Below, piece by piece: positions 21,882 to 28,738 of a DNA stretch of 28,791 nt. Under the pieces are notes generated by a model, which was not told where the DNA came from, did not search any database, and saw only the letters and a list, made by a program, of their open reading frames with translations. A program made the translations under genes and the position numbers. How positions within the stretch are numbered: the stretch's first letter is position 1; every line of letters begins with the position of its first letter. The stretch comes from a virus: positions 1 to 28,791 of the IMG/VR virus record IMGVR_UViG_3300021957_000217, one strand, 5' to 3'.

Positions 21882-23053
21882 TGGAGAACCCAAAATTAGC
21901 ATTAATACCAAGCGGATATAAAAGCGGTAAAGTTTATTCAATTTTACCTGTTAATGGTGTAGGGGATTTTGATTTTAGCAGGAATACTGAATCTTCAAGA
22001 GTTAATAAAGAAGGTTTAATTGAAACTGTTAGTAATAACGTACCAAAATTAGATTGGTTAAACAGCGATTGCCCTAGTTTATTATTAGAACCGCAAAGAA
22101 CTAATTACGCTTTAAATAGTGAAAACACATACGCAATGACGGTTGTTGGGGGTTCAGAAAATGCAATTAGAACTGCAAATTATTCTATATCCCCAAGAGG
22201 GTCTTTAACAGCTTCAAGGTTACAGGCTTCTGTGACTAGTGGAACTAATAATTATTCAGTTGTTGGAAGTAGTACAACTAGTTATAATGGTTATTATACA
22301 GCATCAATATATCTTAAAAGTAATACAGGAGAAAATCAACAAGTTGCTATTTATGGAAGGAACTCAACTCTTCAAAATTACACTGTGACTAAAGATTGGA
22401 AAAGATTTTCTTTTTATGGATATAACAGTCCAGGTCAAACCGCCTATATAAACGTAGGGATTCTTGAACAATTAAGCGGTTCTAATTTAGAAATAGATAT
22501 ATCACTTTTTGGAGTTCAGATTGAACAAGACAACTACCCGACTAGCTTAATAACAACTCAATCAACTGCTGTAACTAGGATAAATGATGTTTGTGGGAAT
22601 GCTGGGGATGCTAATTTATTTGATGGAAACAAGGGAACTATGTTTGTAGATATTCAGAAAGCTTTTAAAGGCAGTAATTCTGGTAGTATTTCAATATCTG
22701 ATGGAAGCAACAATAACCGAGTTGTAATTGCAAAACAATCCAATAACACACAATTTAGAATGTTTATAGCAAGAATAAACAGTGGTAATATTATCGCTCA
22801 ATTAACTCTTAATATAGATTTTGACGTTCAAAATAAATTAGCTATCACTTTTAAATTTGGAGAATTTAAGTTTTACGTTAACGGGGTTTTATCATCCACT
22901 CAAACGCCAAATGAAGACATTCCAATAGGGCTTTCTAAGTTTGCATTTAACGAAAATAATTTAGGTAGTCAAAACTTTTTTGGGGAAATAAACGGAGTGA
23001 GATATTACGATAGAGTATTAACAGAAGCAGAAGCAATAGAATTAACAAAATAA
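21881..23053 (+). CDS. Host-contact protein with CBM-like and LamG-like domains
   Basis: The start is the ATG at 21881, overlapping the preceding stop as TAATG; an upstream in-frame GTG would overlap the earlier gene by 43 bases. The 390-residue protein has an N-terminal module (KLALIPSGYKSGKVYSILPV and FDFSRNTESSRVNKEGLIE) shared, from memory, by flavophage tail proteins. A carbohydrate-binding-like jelly roll follows (about 75-225, with SYNGYYTASIYLKSNTGE and DWKRFSFYGY). The last part (about 245-390) is a concanavalin/LamG-like fold, with LAITFKFGEFKFYVNGVL and INGVRYYDRVLTEAEAIEL. Likely role: receptor or surface-sugar binding. Confidence 0.65.
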   Translation: MENPKLALIPSGYKSGKVYSILPVNGVGDFDFSRNTESSRVNKEGLIETVSNNVPKLDWLNSDCPSLLLEPQRTNYALNSENTYAMTVVGGSENAIRTANYSISPRGSLTASRLQASVTSGTNNYSVVGSSTTSYNGYYTASIYLKSNTGENQQVAIYGRNSTLQNYTVTKDWKRFSFYGYNSPGQTAYINVGILEQLSGSNLEIDISLFGVQIEQDNYPTSLITTQSTAVTRINDVCGNAGDANLFDGNKGTMFVDIQKAFKGSNSGSISISDGSNNNRVVIAKQSNNTQFRMFIARINSGNIIAQLTLNIDFDVQNKLAITFKFGEFKFYVNGVLSSTQTPNEDIPIGLSKFAFNENNLGSQNFFGEINGVRYYDRVLTEAEAIELTK

Positions 23054-23060
23054 TAAAAAA

Positions 23061-23225
23061 ATGGCAAACGAAATATATTGTAAATCTTGGTGGGGTGATG
23101 AAAGTAATAAATTCAGTGTACCTAATTTTCCTGATTGTGGAGATATTCCAATAGGAGATTTTATAATTTCAGAAAATGGCGAATTTATTTTAGCGGAAAA
23201 TAATGACAATTTAATAATCGAATAA
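23061..23225 (+). CDS. Small tail-region protein, 54 aa
   Basis: A short ORF sits seven bases after the preceding stop and ten before the fibre gene. It starts MANEIYCKSWWGDESNKFSV and ends with a hydrophobic-acidic pattern (GEFILAENNDNLIIE). Similar tiny proteins with a SWWG-type start are familiar to me from flavophage tail regions. The first three codons are the same as in the fibre gene. Function unknown. Confidence 0.55.
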   Translation: MANEIYCKSWWGDESNKFSVPNFPDCGDIPIGDFIISENGEFILAENNDNLIIE

Positions 23226-23235
23226 AAATAACAAA

Positions 23236-24870
23236 ATGGCAAACAAAAAATTTAGTGAATTTAATTTAAAGACCGACCCAGCAGATGTTGATTTTGTTGT
23301 GGGTTATGACGGTTCAGAAAATGTAAGGATAGACCCTGCAAATTTAGGCGGTGGCGGTGGTGCTGTTGCTTTTTTAACACCAGAATCACAAGGAACGGTT
23401 AGTAGCGTTAATATTCCTACACCTGTTGCTATGATGGTAAATGACTGGTCAAATTATGGCACATCTGGGGAACTATATACGGATTCTAACGGTGAATCTT
23501 TAGTAAGCGTTGGAGATACTTTAGCTTTACAAAGTTTAAACGGAAATTACACAACACCTGTTGTTACAGTTTCCAATGTGAGTGGGTTTGGATATATTGA
23601 GTTCAATGGTGACTTAGGCTCTAATGCTTTAATGTCGGCTGAGGGGTGGAATGTATGGAGTAATGATAATCTAAACGCTATAATAAATATAAGTTCAGTG
23701 TTAAGTTTTGTCACAACAAACGGTGTTTTGTACGTTACTGAAAGTGGGGTTAATTTTACAGGTAATGGAACAAATACTGTAAATGCAGATTTAAACGTTA
23801 ATGACAAAATTTATCTAAATAGCATTCCTTTAGTTGATGGCGGTCAAACTTTATACGACCCAATAACTGGTGAATATAACGCATCTGGGCAATTAAAAGA
23901 AATAACTGAAAGCGGAAATACAGGTTATAGAATATACAACGAAAATTTTGCTAATTATTACGGAACTATTGGCGATAAAGCTATTGATTTAACACTGCAA
24001 GATTTTCAACAAAATAGAGGTGCGACTGGAGAGTACTCTGTGGCTATTGGTAAAGGTTGTTTAGCTAGTAATGATAATTCAACAGCAATTGGTTTTAATG
24101 TACAAGCAACAGGAAACACTTCTTTTGCAGCAGGTATGGGTGGAAATGTAAGTGGCTACGCTTCTGTTGGAATAGGAGCATCTAATACTGTAAGCGGTAG
24201 TAATTCCGCTGCAATCGGTCACAATAATACAACTACAAATAATCTTAATTATGCTTTTGGATATCTAAATAGAATATTGGGTACGGCTCAATATACAACA
24301 TCCATAGGTTTCTCAAATAATAATAGTGGTACTGCTGCTGTTTCTATTGGTGTAAGTAATACAATTCCTACACAGAATACAGTTGCAATAGGTAATTCTA
24401 ATAATACAACAGGTTCTTCTTCTTCATCTATTTGTATTGGCAATACTAATATTGCTTCAGGCAATTATGCTATTGCTATTGGAACAGGCGTTAATGCTAC
24501 TGGCGTTGATTCTATTGCTATTGGTACAGTATCCCAAGCTACAAATCTAAATAGTTTAAGTGTAGGTGAAGGATGTATTTCATCTGGCTTTAGATCTTCT
24601 GCTTTAGGATATAAATCTATTACTAGTGGTAATGACCAAACAGTAATCGGAACTGAAAACGATTCTAATGCTAACGCTCAATTTATAATTGGTAATGGTT
24701 TAGCAGGGAATAAATCTAACAGTTTCGAGATTTTATATGATGGAACGGTAGTAATAAAGGACTTACCAGGTTCAACAAGTTATTCAAATGATGTTGATGC
24801 AGCAGCAGGTGGCGTTCCGATTGGTGGGTTATACAGACACAATAATGATTTAAAAGTAAGATTAACATAA
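23236..24870 (+). CDS. Tail fibre with YadA-head-like repeats
   Basis: The 544-residue protein opens with MANKKFSEFNLKTDPADVDF, a virion-attachment-like start. A beta-rich part follows, and residues about 265-480 consist of repeated units of about 14 residues: EYSVAIGKGCLASNDNSTAI, GNTSFAAGMGGNVSGYASVG, NTVSGSNSAAIGHNN, NYAIAIGTGVNATGVDSIAI. The SxAIG pattern is that of the YadA/Hia trimeric autotransporter head, a left-handed trimeric beta-roll. The end (QFIIGNGLAGNKSNSFEILY, then IGGLYRHNNDLKVRLT) is typical of such phage fibres. It would form a trimeric host-binding fibre. Confidence 0.8.
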   Translation: MANKKFSEFNLKTDPADVDFVVGYDGSENVRIDPANLGGGGGAVAFLTPESQGTVSSVNIPTPVAMMVNDWSNYGTSGELYTDSNGESLVSVGDTLALQSLNGNYTTPVVTVSNVSGFGYIEFNGDLGSNALMSAEGWNVWSNDNLNAIINISSVLSFVTTNGVLYVTESGVNFTGNGTNTVNADLNVNDKIYLNSIPLVDGGQTLYDPITGEYNASGQLKEITESGNTGYRIYNENFANYYGTIGDKAIDLTLQDFQQNRGATGEYSVAIGKGCLASNDNSTAIGFNVQATGNTSFAAGMGGNVSGYASVGIGASNTVSGSNSAAIGHNNTTTNNLNYAFGYLNRILGTAQYTTSIGFSNNNSGTAAVSIGVSNTIPTQNTVAIGNSNNTTGSSSSSICIGNTNIASGNYAIAIGTGVNATGVDSIAIGTVSQATNLNSLSVGEGCISSGFRSSALGYKSITSGNDQTVIGTENDSNANAQFIIGNGLAGNKSNSFEILYDGTVVIKDLPGSTSYSNDVDAAAGGVPIGGLYRHNNDLKVRLT

Positions 24871-24885
24871 ATAAAAAAATAAATT

Positions 24886-25230
24886 ATGAGTTGGAAAGTA
24901 TTAAATATGACACATAAAACAAACGATGGCTTTGTTATAGAAACAATATCAGCGTATGAAAAAACTGACGGTGCAGGGTATTCTAGGAGGGTTTTTAAAA
25001 CTGAATTTACAGAATCAACAACAGATTTCATTCCTTATGAGGATTTAACAGAAGAACTAGTTGTTGGTTGGGTTAAAGATTCTTTAGGCTCTGAGTTAGT
25101 ATCTGAAACTGAGGCTTTAGTTGATGCTGAATGCGAAGCAATTAAAGAAGCTATCGAAAAGCCAATAACACAAGAGGGAAAGCCTTGGAAATCTGATGAA
25201 ATTGAAATCCCAGAAGAGGGCAAAGAATAA
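24886..25230 (+). CDS. Conserved phage protein of unknown function, 114 aa
   Basis: The sequence begins MSWKVLNMTHKTNDGFVIET and contains DFIPYEDLTEELVVGWVKDS followed by an acidic helix. The WKV...IPYEDLTEE-VVGWVK pattern matches short proteins found near fibre genes of marine phages (DUF7936-like, from memory). It may assist fibre or tail assembly, but no role is established. The gene starts 15 bases after the fibre stop and shows the AT-rich leader usual here. Confidence 0.55.
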   Translation: MSWKVLNMTHKTNDGFVIETISAYEKTDGAGYSRRVFKTEFTESTTDFIPYEDLTEELVVGWVKDSLGSELVSETEALVDAECEAIKEAIEKPITQEGKPWKSDEIEIPEEGKE

Positions 25231-25231
25231 T

Positions 25232-25561
25232 ATGAAGATAGGAAAATACGAATTTAAAAATGAAGAACAAGCCTTAGATAAAATAAAAGATTTAGGGCTT
25301 GATTCTGATTTTGAAGGTAACGAATACCCAACGCATAAACACGCTATTGTATTGCTTGGTAATATTGTTTTAGAACAAGGAGAATATGATGAACTTGGAG
25401 AGGAAATAAAAGCACCTGTTTTAAGTGATAAATATCATATTGACGTTGCTTGGGATAATTTAGAAAGTCATCCATACGGATGGAAAACTTATAGCGTAGA
25501 TTTAGAGAGCGAAGGAATGCATAAATTTGCAGGTGTTTCGTATTTAAAAAATAAAATGTAA
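25232..25561 (+). CDS. Conserved phage protein of unknown function, 109 aa
   Basis: The start is the ATG at 25232, because an earlier in-frame ATG at 25196 lies well inside the preceding gene. The protein has KIGKYEFKNEEQALDKIKDL, a central HKHAIVLLGNIVLEQGEYDE and KYHIDVAWDNLESHPYGWKT. I recall the HAIV-LG and DVAW-x-HPYGW segments from other phage proteins near the lysis region. No catalytic motif seen. It overlaps the next gene as TAATG. Confidence 0.6.
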   Translation: MKIGKYEFKNEEQALDKIKDLGLDSDFEGNEYPTHKHAIVLLGNIVLEQGEYDELGEEIKAPVLSDKYHIDVAWDNLESHPYGWKTYSVDLESEGMHKFAGVSYLKNKM

Positions 25562-25716
25562 TGACAGTTCAAGATTTGAAAATAGGAATTTTAAATGCTG
25601 TTACTTTAGGTATCAGCTTCACACATATAGAAAACAGTTTAAAAATTATATTACTATTATTATCAATAGGATATACAGCACAAAAGATATACGAAACGCA
25701 TAAAAAGAATGACTAA
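25561..25716 (+). CDS. Small holin-like membrane protein, 51 aa
   Basis: The start overlaps the previous stop (TAATG) and the end overlaps the peptidase gene by eight bases. The protein has a moderately hydrophobic first half (KIGILNAVTLGISFTHIENS), one membrane helix at about 27-43 (LKIILLLLSIGYTAQ) and a short Lys-rich tail. Placed directly before the peptidoglycan peptidase and a second membrane protein, it probably takes part in lysis as a holin, antiholin or pinholin. One helix only, so assignment is uncertain. Confidence 0.55.
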   Translation: MTVQDLKIGILNAVTLGISFTHIENSLKIILLLLSIGYTAQKIYETHKKND

Positions 25717-26086
25717 GAACTTTAAAAAAAGTGAGTTCGATTGTAGATGTGGTTGTGAAATGCCTGATGATGTATTGGTAAATATTACTAAATTAGCTAA
25801 TCAATTACAGTACATTCGGGATAATGTGGCTATGCCTATAACAATAAATAGTGCTTATAGATGTGAAGAACATAATAAGTCGATTGGTGGTTCTGTAAAC
25901 TCTCAACACTTACTAGGTAAAGCTGCTGATATTGTTATTAAAGGGCTTGACCCGATTTTAGATACTTATGATTATTTAGATGACCTTATGTTATCTGGCG
26001 AAATTCTTCAAGGTGGCTTAGGGATGTACCAGACTTTTACACATTACGATATTAGAAAAACCAAAGCTCGTTGGAATAATGCCTAA
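25709..26086 (+). CDS. M15 peptidase endolysin
   Basis: The 125-residue protein is a zinc peptidase of the M15 family, cutting peptide bonds of the peptidoglycan stem. The metal motif SQHLLGKAAD gives His67 and Asp74 in the S-x-H-x-x-G-x-A-x-D pattern. The third ligand is His112 in THYDIRKTKARW. The preceding NSAYRCEEHN is also typical. It has no signal peptide or separate cell-wall-binding domain, so it needs a holin for access. It is embedded between two membrane-protein genes. Confidence 0.88.
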   Translation: MTKNFKKSEFDCRCGCEMPDDVLVNITKLANQLQYIRDNVAMPITINSAYRCEEHNKSIGGSVNSQHLLGKAADIVIKGLDPILDTYDYLDDLMLSGEILQGGLGMYQTFTHYDIRKTKARWNNA

Positions 26087-26558
26087 ATACAAAGATAAGA
26101 ACGGAACTACAAGGGTAGGCGATGCTTTACGTTGGTTGTTAAAGCAAGGAAAAGAAGTAGCACCAGAACTTTTAAAAATAGCCTCAAATGTTACAGGGAT
26201 TGAAGCCTTAGAGGTTTTAGCATCTAAAATTGGTTCTGATAAAGTTTTAAGCGAAACAGATAAACAGCTTTTATTAGAAGAACTAAACTTTGATAAAATA
26301 GAAATGCAAGAAACCACAAAACGGTGGATTTCGGATAACAATACAGATAGTTATTTAACACGCAATATAAGACCTTTAACACTAGCCTTTTTAACCGCTA
26401 CGCTATTTATATACATTATATTAGATAGTTCTTTAGAAGGCTTTAATATATCACCAGATTGGATTGATTTACTTAGTTCTTTATTACTTTTGGTTTATGG
26501 TGGTTATTTTGGTATGCGTTCCGCAGAGAAAATTACTAAGCATTGGAAAAATAAATAA
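26079..26558 (+). CDS. Holin with two C-terminal membrane helices (3TM-holin-like)
   Basis: A cytoplasmic helical part (about 1-95, with TKRWISDNNTDSYLTRNIRP near its end) leads into membrane helices at about 98-115 (PLTLAFLTATLFIYIIL) and 129-146 (IDLLSSLLLLVYGGYFGM), then a basic tail (RSAEKITKHWKNK). The pattern WxSDNxxDSxLxxNxRPL followed by two helices matches a widespread phage/GTA holin family. It permeabilises the membrane to release the peptidase. It overlaps the endolysin gene by eight bases. Confidence 0.75.
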   Translation: MPKYKDKNGTTRVGDALRWLLKQGKEVAPELLKIASNVTGIEALEVLASKIGSDKVLSETDKQLLLEELNFDKIEMQETTKRWISDNNTDSYLTRNIRPLTLAFLTATLFIYIILDSSLEGFNISPDWIDLLSSLLLLVYGGYFGMRSAEKITKHWKNK

Positions 26559-26589
26559 CTTTTTACTTTTTTTTTTAAAATAAAAGATA

Positions 26590-26597
26590 TAACTTTG
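26590..26597 (+). promoter_or_regulatory. TAACTTTG, Bacteroidetes -7 promoter element
   Basis: Exact match to TAnnTTTG in the 168-base gap between the holin and NinG genes. No TTTG is found at the proper distance upstream, only a T-rich tract, so the upstream half is weak. It would start transcription near 26603, just before a palindrome. Confidence 0.45.
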
Positions 26598-26605
26598 AAT
26601 TTTTT

Positions 26606-26629
26606 GTTAAGCTGATTAATTAGCTAAAC
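26606..26629 (+). repeat. 24-base imperfect palindrome in the pre-NinG gap
   Basis: The 24 bases from GTTAAGCTGATT to AATTAGCTAAAC form an inverted repeat in which ten of twelve positions pair (counting a G-T), with mismatches only at the fourth pair. It lies directly after a -7 element, so it may be an operator. Followed by GTTTTTG, it could also be a hairpin that ends the lysis transcript. Confidence 0.4.
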
Positions 26630-26668
26630 GTTTTTGTTGCCCTCAAAGGCATAAAAAAACAAATACCA

Positions 26669-26706
26669 AAACAAATAGATAAATATAAATCTAAACAAAT
26701 AGATAA
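26669..26706 (+). repeat. Direct repeat AAACAAATAGATAA, two copies
   Basis: The 14-base sequence occurs at 26669-26682 and 26693-26706, 24 bases apart, in the leader of the NinG gene. It is low in complexity. It could bind a regulator or be chance in A-rich DNA. Confidence 0.4.
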
Positions 26707-26726
26707 GATATCTGGGAACTATTCAA

Positions 26727-27125
26727 ATGGCAAAAAAAACATTAAAATACTGGAAAAATAAAATTGACAAAGTATTTCACGAATATATAAGACGTAGAGA
26801 TGCTGATGATAATACTGGATATTGTAATTGTATAACCTGTAAAAAACCTATACATTTTACAGAAAGCGATGCAGGTCACTTTATATCAAGAGGAAAATTA
26901 TCTACTCGCTACGATGATAGAAACGTTTACAGTCAGTGCCGTAAATGTAATCGTTTTGAGTATGGACGTCAATATGAATATTCTTTAGCGTTAGGAGAAC
27001 AACTATCACAAGAACTATTAATAAAATCACGTGAGATATACAAACTATCAGATGATGAATGGTTATATATATTTAATGATTACAAAACTAAACTAGACGA
27101 ATTAAAAAATCAACAAAACTTTTAA
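26727..27125 (+). CDS. ninG: NinG-family recombination protein
   Basis: The 132-residue protein has the NinG/Rap zinc pattern: CNCITCKKPIHF with Cys35 and Cys38, then SDAGHFISRGKLSTRYDDRN, then SQCRKCNRF with Cys71 and Cys74. The family is a structure-specific endonuclease (lambda Rap) that resolves branched DNA in phage recombination. The basic start and helical C terminus (QELLIKSREIYKLSDDEW) agree. It opens a new gene group after the lysis genes and is followed by a 201-base gap. Confidence 0.88.
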   Translation: MAKKTLKYWKNKIDKVFHEYIRRRDADDNTGYCNCITCKKPIHFTESDAGHFISRGKLSTRYDDRNVYSQCRKCNRFEYGRQYEYSLALGEQLSQELLIKSREIYKLSDDEWLYIFNDYKTKLDELKNQQNF

Positions 27126-27176
27126 AATGTTAATAGAAAAATATTAAATGTTAATTAAAAAACTAGATACTTAATG

Positions 27177-27184
27177 TATCTTTG
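27177..27184 (+). promoter_or_regulatory. TATCTTTG, Bacteroidetes -7 promoter element
   Basis: Exact match to TAnnTTTG in the gap after NinG. The upstream region is AT-rich without a clear TTTG. Transcription would begin near 27191 and meet a terminator within about 70 bases. Confidence 0.5.
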
Positions 27185-27190
27185 TATAGT

Positions 27191-27258
27191 ATTGTTTTTG
27201 TTTTAATATCGGCTAACCGCCAAACTAAGACCACTCTCTAAAAAGGGTGGTTTTTTTT
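27191..27258 (+). ncRNA. Possible short terminated transcript or attenuated leader
   Basis: The stretch between the -7 element at 27177-27184 and the terminator at 27230-27258 has no ORF of useful size. It contains a small hairpin-forming CGGCTAACCG at about 27210-27219. The product would be an RNA of about 65-70 bases. It could be a regulatory RNA, an attenuated leader or a by-product of back-to-back transcription units. It is inferred only from the two flanking signals. Confidence 0.35.
27230..27258 (+). terminator. Rho-independent terminator in the post-NinG gap
   Basis: ACCACTC (27230-27236) pairs with GGGTGGT (27245-27251) over seven pairs, one G-U, around an eight-base loop, followed by a run of T to 27258. 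Confidence 0.75.
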
Positions 27259-27289
27259 GTTTATATTTTTTTTATTGAATTATTTGTTT

Positions 27290-27297
27290 TATATTTG
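27290..27297 (+). promoter_or_regulatory. TATATTTG promoter element for the last gene group
   Basis: Exact match to TAnnTTTG, 30 bases before the ATG at 27327 and just after a terminator, so it is well placed to start the downstream operon. A TTG at 27275-27277 is closer than usual (12 bases). Confidence 0.55.
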
Positions 27298-27326
27298 CAT
27301 ATATAATAATTAAAACAATACACATT

Positions 27327-27527
27327 ATGAATTTATTTGAAAGATTAAAACCAGAGTACAAAGACAACCTAGAAACAGGTAACACTAAACACCCTTCATT
27401 GACTGGATATGCAGTTGACCAATTAGAACTTTACGAATATGTACGAGATTTGCCTTATGGGTTGGTAACAGACTTGAGGTTCTTATTAGATGTAGATAGT
27501 CCATACGAACTATTTAAAGAGATATAA
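27327..27527 (+). CDS. Small early protein, 66 aa
   Basis: An acidic, helical protein (MNLFERLKPEYKDNLE, then GYAVDQLELYEYVRDLPYGL) that is the first gene after the promoter element at 27290. No family recognised. Strong promoter proximity suggests early expression; it may be a host-takeover factor, which is only a guess. Confidence 0.6.
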   Translation: MNLFERLKPEYKDNLETGNTKHPSLTGYAVDQLELYEYVRDLPYGLVTDLRFLLDVDSPYELFKEI

Positions 27528-27528
27528 T

Positions 27529-27657
27529 ATGACTTATTCAGAAGATGTTAAAAGAAGTTCAAGTCCTGACACAATAGACTACTTAAACGCTCGTGTTGAT
27601 GCTTTACAGAAGCGAGTGGAATTTTTAGAAGCACAAATAGAAATCAAAAACAAATAA
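27529..27657 (+). CDS. Small coiled-coil protein, 42 aa
   Basis: A short ORF one base after the previous stop and two before the next start. The sequence TIDYLNARVDALQKRVEFLE followed by AQIEIK has clear heptad spacing, so it is probably a short coiled coil. Function unknown. Confidence 0.55.
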   Translation: MTYSEDVKRSSSPDTIDYLNARVDALQKRVEFLEAQIEIKNK

Positions 27658-27659
27658 CA

Positions 27660-28043
27660 ATGAACAAAGAAAAATTAACAGAATTATACAAAGAGTATAA
27701 ACTTGAAAAAGAAGATGTATTTAAACATCAACATTATTTAATCATAACCAGAAGCGGAATCGACAAGATTCAAGCCGTAGCCAAAATTCAAATCACTTAT
27801 GAAGTAGTAAGGTGTGAGCCAAATTTTGCAGTGTTTAAAGCCATAGCACATAAAGGTTCTGCAACGATTGAAACCTTTGGAAGTGCCTTAAAAGGTGATA
27901 GCTATAAAGACAGTTCGACAAACAGTTGGTATGTCGCTGAGATGGCAGAGAAACGAGCAATGAGCCGAGCCGTTTTAAAGCTAACAGGTTTTTATGAGTT
28001 AGGCGTATTCGGAGAAGATGAATCAGAATCATTTAAAAAATAA
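27660..28043 (+). CDS. Putative recombination-associated protein, 127 aa
   Basis: The protein is alpha/beta, with HQHYLIITRSGIDKIQAVAK followed by strands, then ETFGSALKGDSYK and a final helix AEMAEKRAMSRAVLKLTGFY with GVFGEDESE. The final helix with Glu-Lys-Arg-Ala and Arg-Ala-Val-Leu resembles the conserved C-terminal core helix of ssDNA-annealing proteins (Erf/Rad52/DUF1071-like). It is encoded directly before the SSB-like protein, which fits such a role. The similarity is suggestive only, and the protein is short for these families. Confidence 0.45.
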   Translation: MNKEKLTELYKEYKLEKEDVFKHQHYLIITRSGIDKIQAVAKIQITYEVVRCEPNFAVFKAIAHKGSATIETFGSALKGDSYKDSSTNSWYVAEMAEKRAMSRAVLKLTGFYELGVFGEDESESFKK

Positions 28044-28067
28044 ATAACAATTAAATTAAATTAAATT

Positions 28068-28367
28068 ATGGGAGCAATTATCAATTATTCACTAAGAGTG
28101 GACAAATTACCAAAGGAGAAATTCATCGCTGGAAAAGATGGAGCGGTTTATGTAAACCTTACAATGTCAGTAAATGACGAAACACGATACGGAAATAACG
28201 CATCAATTATGATTAGCCAAACACAAGAAGAACGTGAAGCTAAGAAACCGAGAACTTACATTGGCAACGGTCAAGTAGTTTGGACTGATGGAAACATCGT
28301 AAAAGCTGAGCGTGAAGAATCTAAGGAAGTGTTACAAGAAGCTGAAACAAGCGACTTACCATTTTAA
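28068..28367 (+). CDS. SSB-like single-stranded DNA-binding protein
   Basis: The 99-residue protein begins with beta strands (GAIINYSLRVDKLPKEKFI, then GAVYVNLTMSVNDETRYGNN) and contains RTYIGNGQVVWTDG, consistent with a compact OB fold. It ends in an acidic tail closing with SDLPF, like the acidic D-x-P-F tip of bacterial SSB through which it recruits replication partners. It would coat single strands during replication or recombination. The gene is followed directly by a terminator. Confidence 0.6.
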   Translation: MGAIINYSLRVDKLPKEKFIAGKDGAVYVNLTMSVNDETRYGNNASIMISQTQEEREAKKPRTYIGNGQVVWTDGNIVKAEREESKEVLQEAETSDLPF

Positions 28368-28374
28368 CTAACTA

Positions 28375-28399
28375 GGGCGGTGTAATAACCGCCTTTTTT
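28375..28399 (+). terminator. Rho-independent terminator after the SSB-like gene
   Basis: GGCGGT (28376-28381) pairs perfectly with ACCGCC (28388-28393) and can extend one G-U pair outward, followed by six T. A TACCTTTA at 28402-28409, one base from TAnnTTTG, could restart transcription for the next gene. Confidence 0.85.
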
Positions 28400-28420
28400 A
28401 TTACCTTTACAAAAAAGACA

Positions 28421-28738
28421 ATGAAAATTTTAGAAAAAGTACAAAATTATTATAATTTTAAATTTACTGACAACTGGGGTATACAAGATTTTTATATATA
28501 TGAAGATACGACAGCAGACGGTTACTCTGTTTATATAGCTACCGACAATACTAATGGTATTTGTGTAAACGAAAACGTACACTATTACGATAGCGACTTA
28601 TGTAACGAATTAGTAGAATATATAAAACACAGTTCTAAGTTAGACGAGACTATTATTTATGTAGATGATTCACACGCTTATTATATAGACGAAGCTATAC
28701 AGGAATTATACGAACTAATGAAAACAGAAAATGATTAA
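28421..28738 (+). CDS. Acidic hypothetical protein, 105 aa
   Basis: A strongly acidic, Tyr-rich protein (GIQDFYIYEDTTADGYSVYI, then CVNENVHYYDSDLCNELVEY) with an acidic C-terminal helix (DEAIQELYELMKTEND). High negative charge is common in DNA-mimic and anti-defence proteins of phages, but no family is recognised and that link is speculative. It follows a terminator, so it has its own promoter or depends on read-through. Confidence 0.55.
   Translation: MKILEKVQNYYNFKFTDNWGIQDFYIYEDTTADGYSVYIATDNTNGICVNENVHYYDSDLCNELVEYIKHSSKLDETIIYVDDSHAYYIDEAIQELYELMKTEND

Noticed and set aside
25196-25231. Earlier ATG for the 109-residue protein
   Set aside because: The extra residues are the out-of-frame reading of the preceding gene's end; the ATG at 25232 follows its stop directly.
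26633-26652. Hairpin TGCC...GGCA followed by an A run as a terminator
   Set aside because: The stem is only four pairs and the run is A on the + strand, so it is not a terminator in the direction of the genes.
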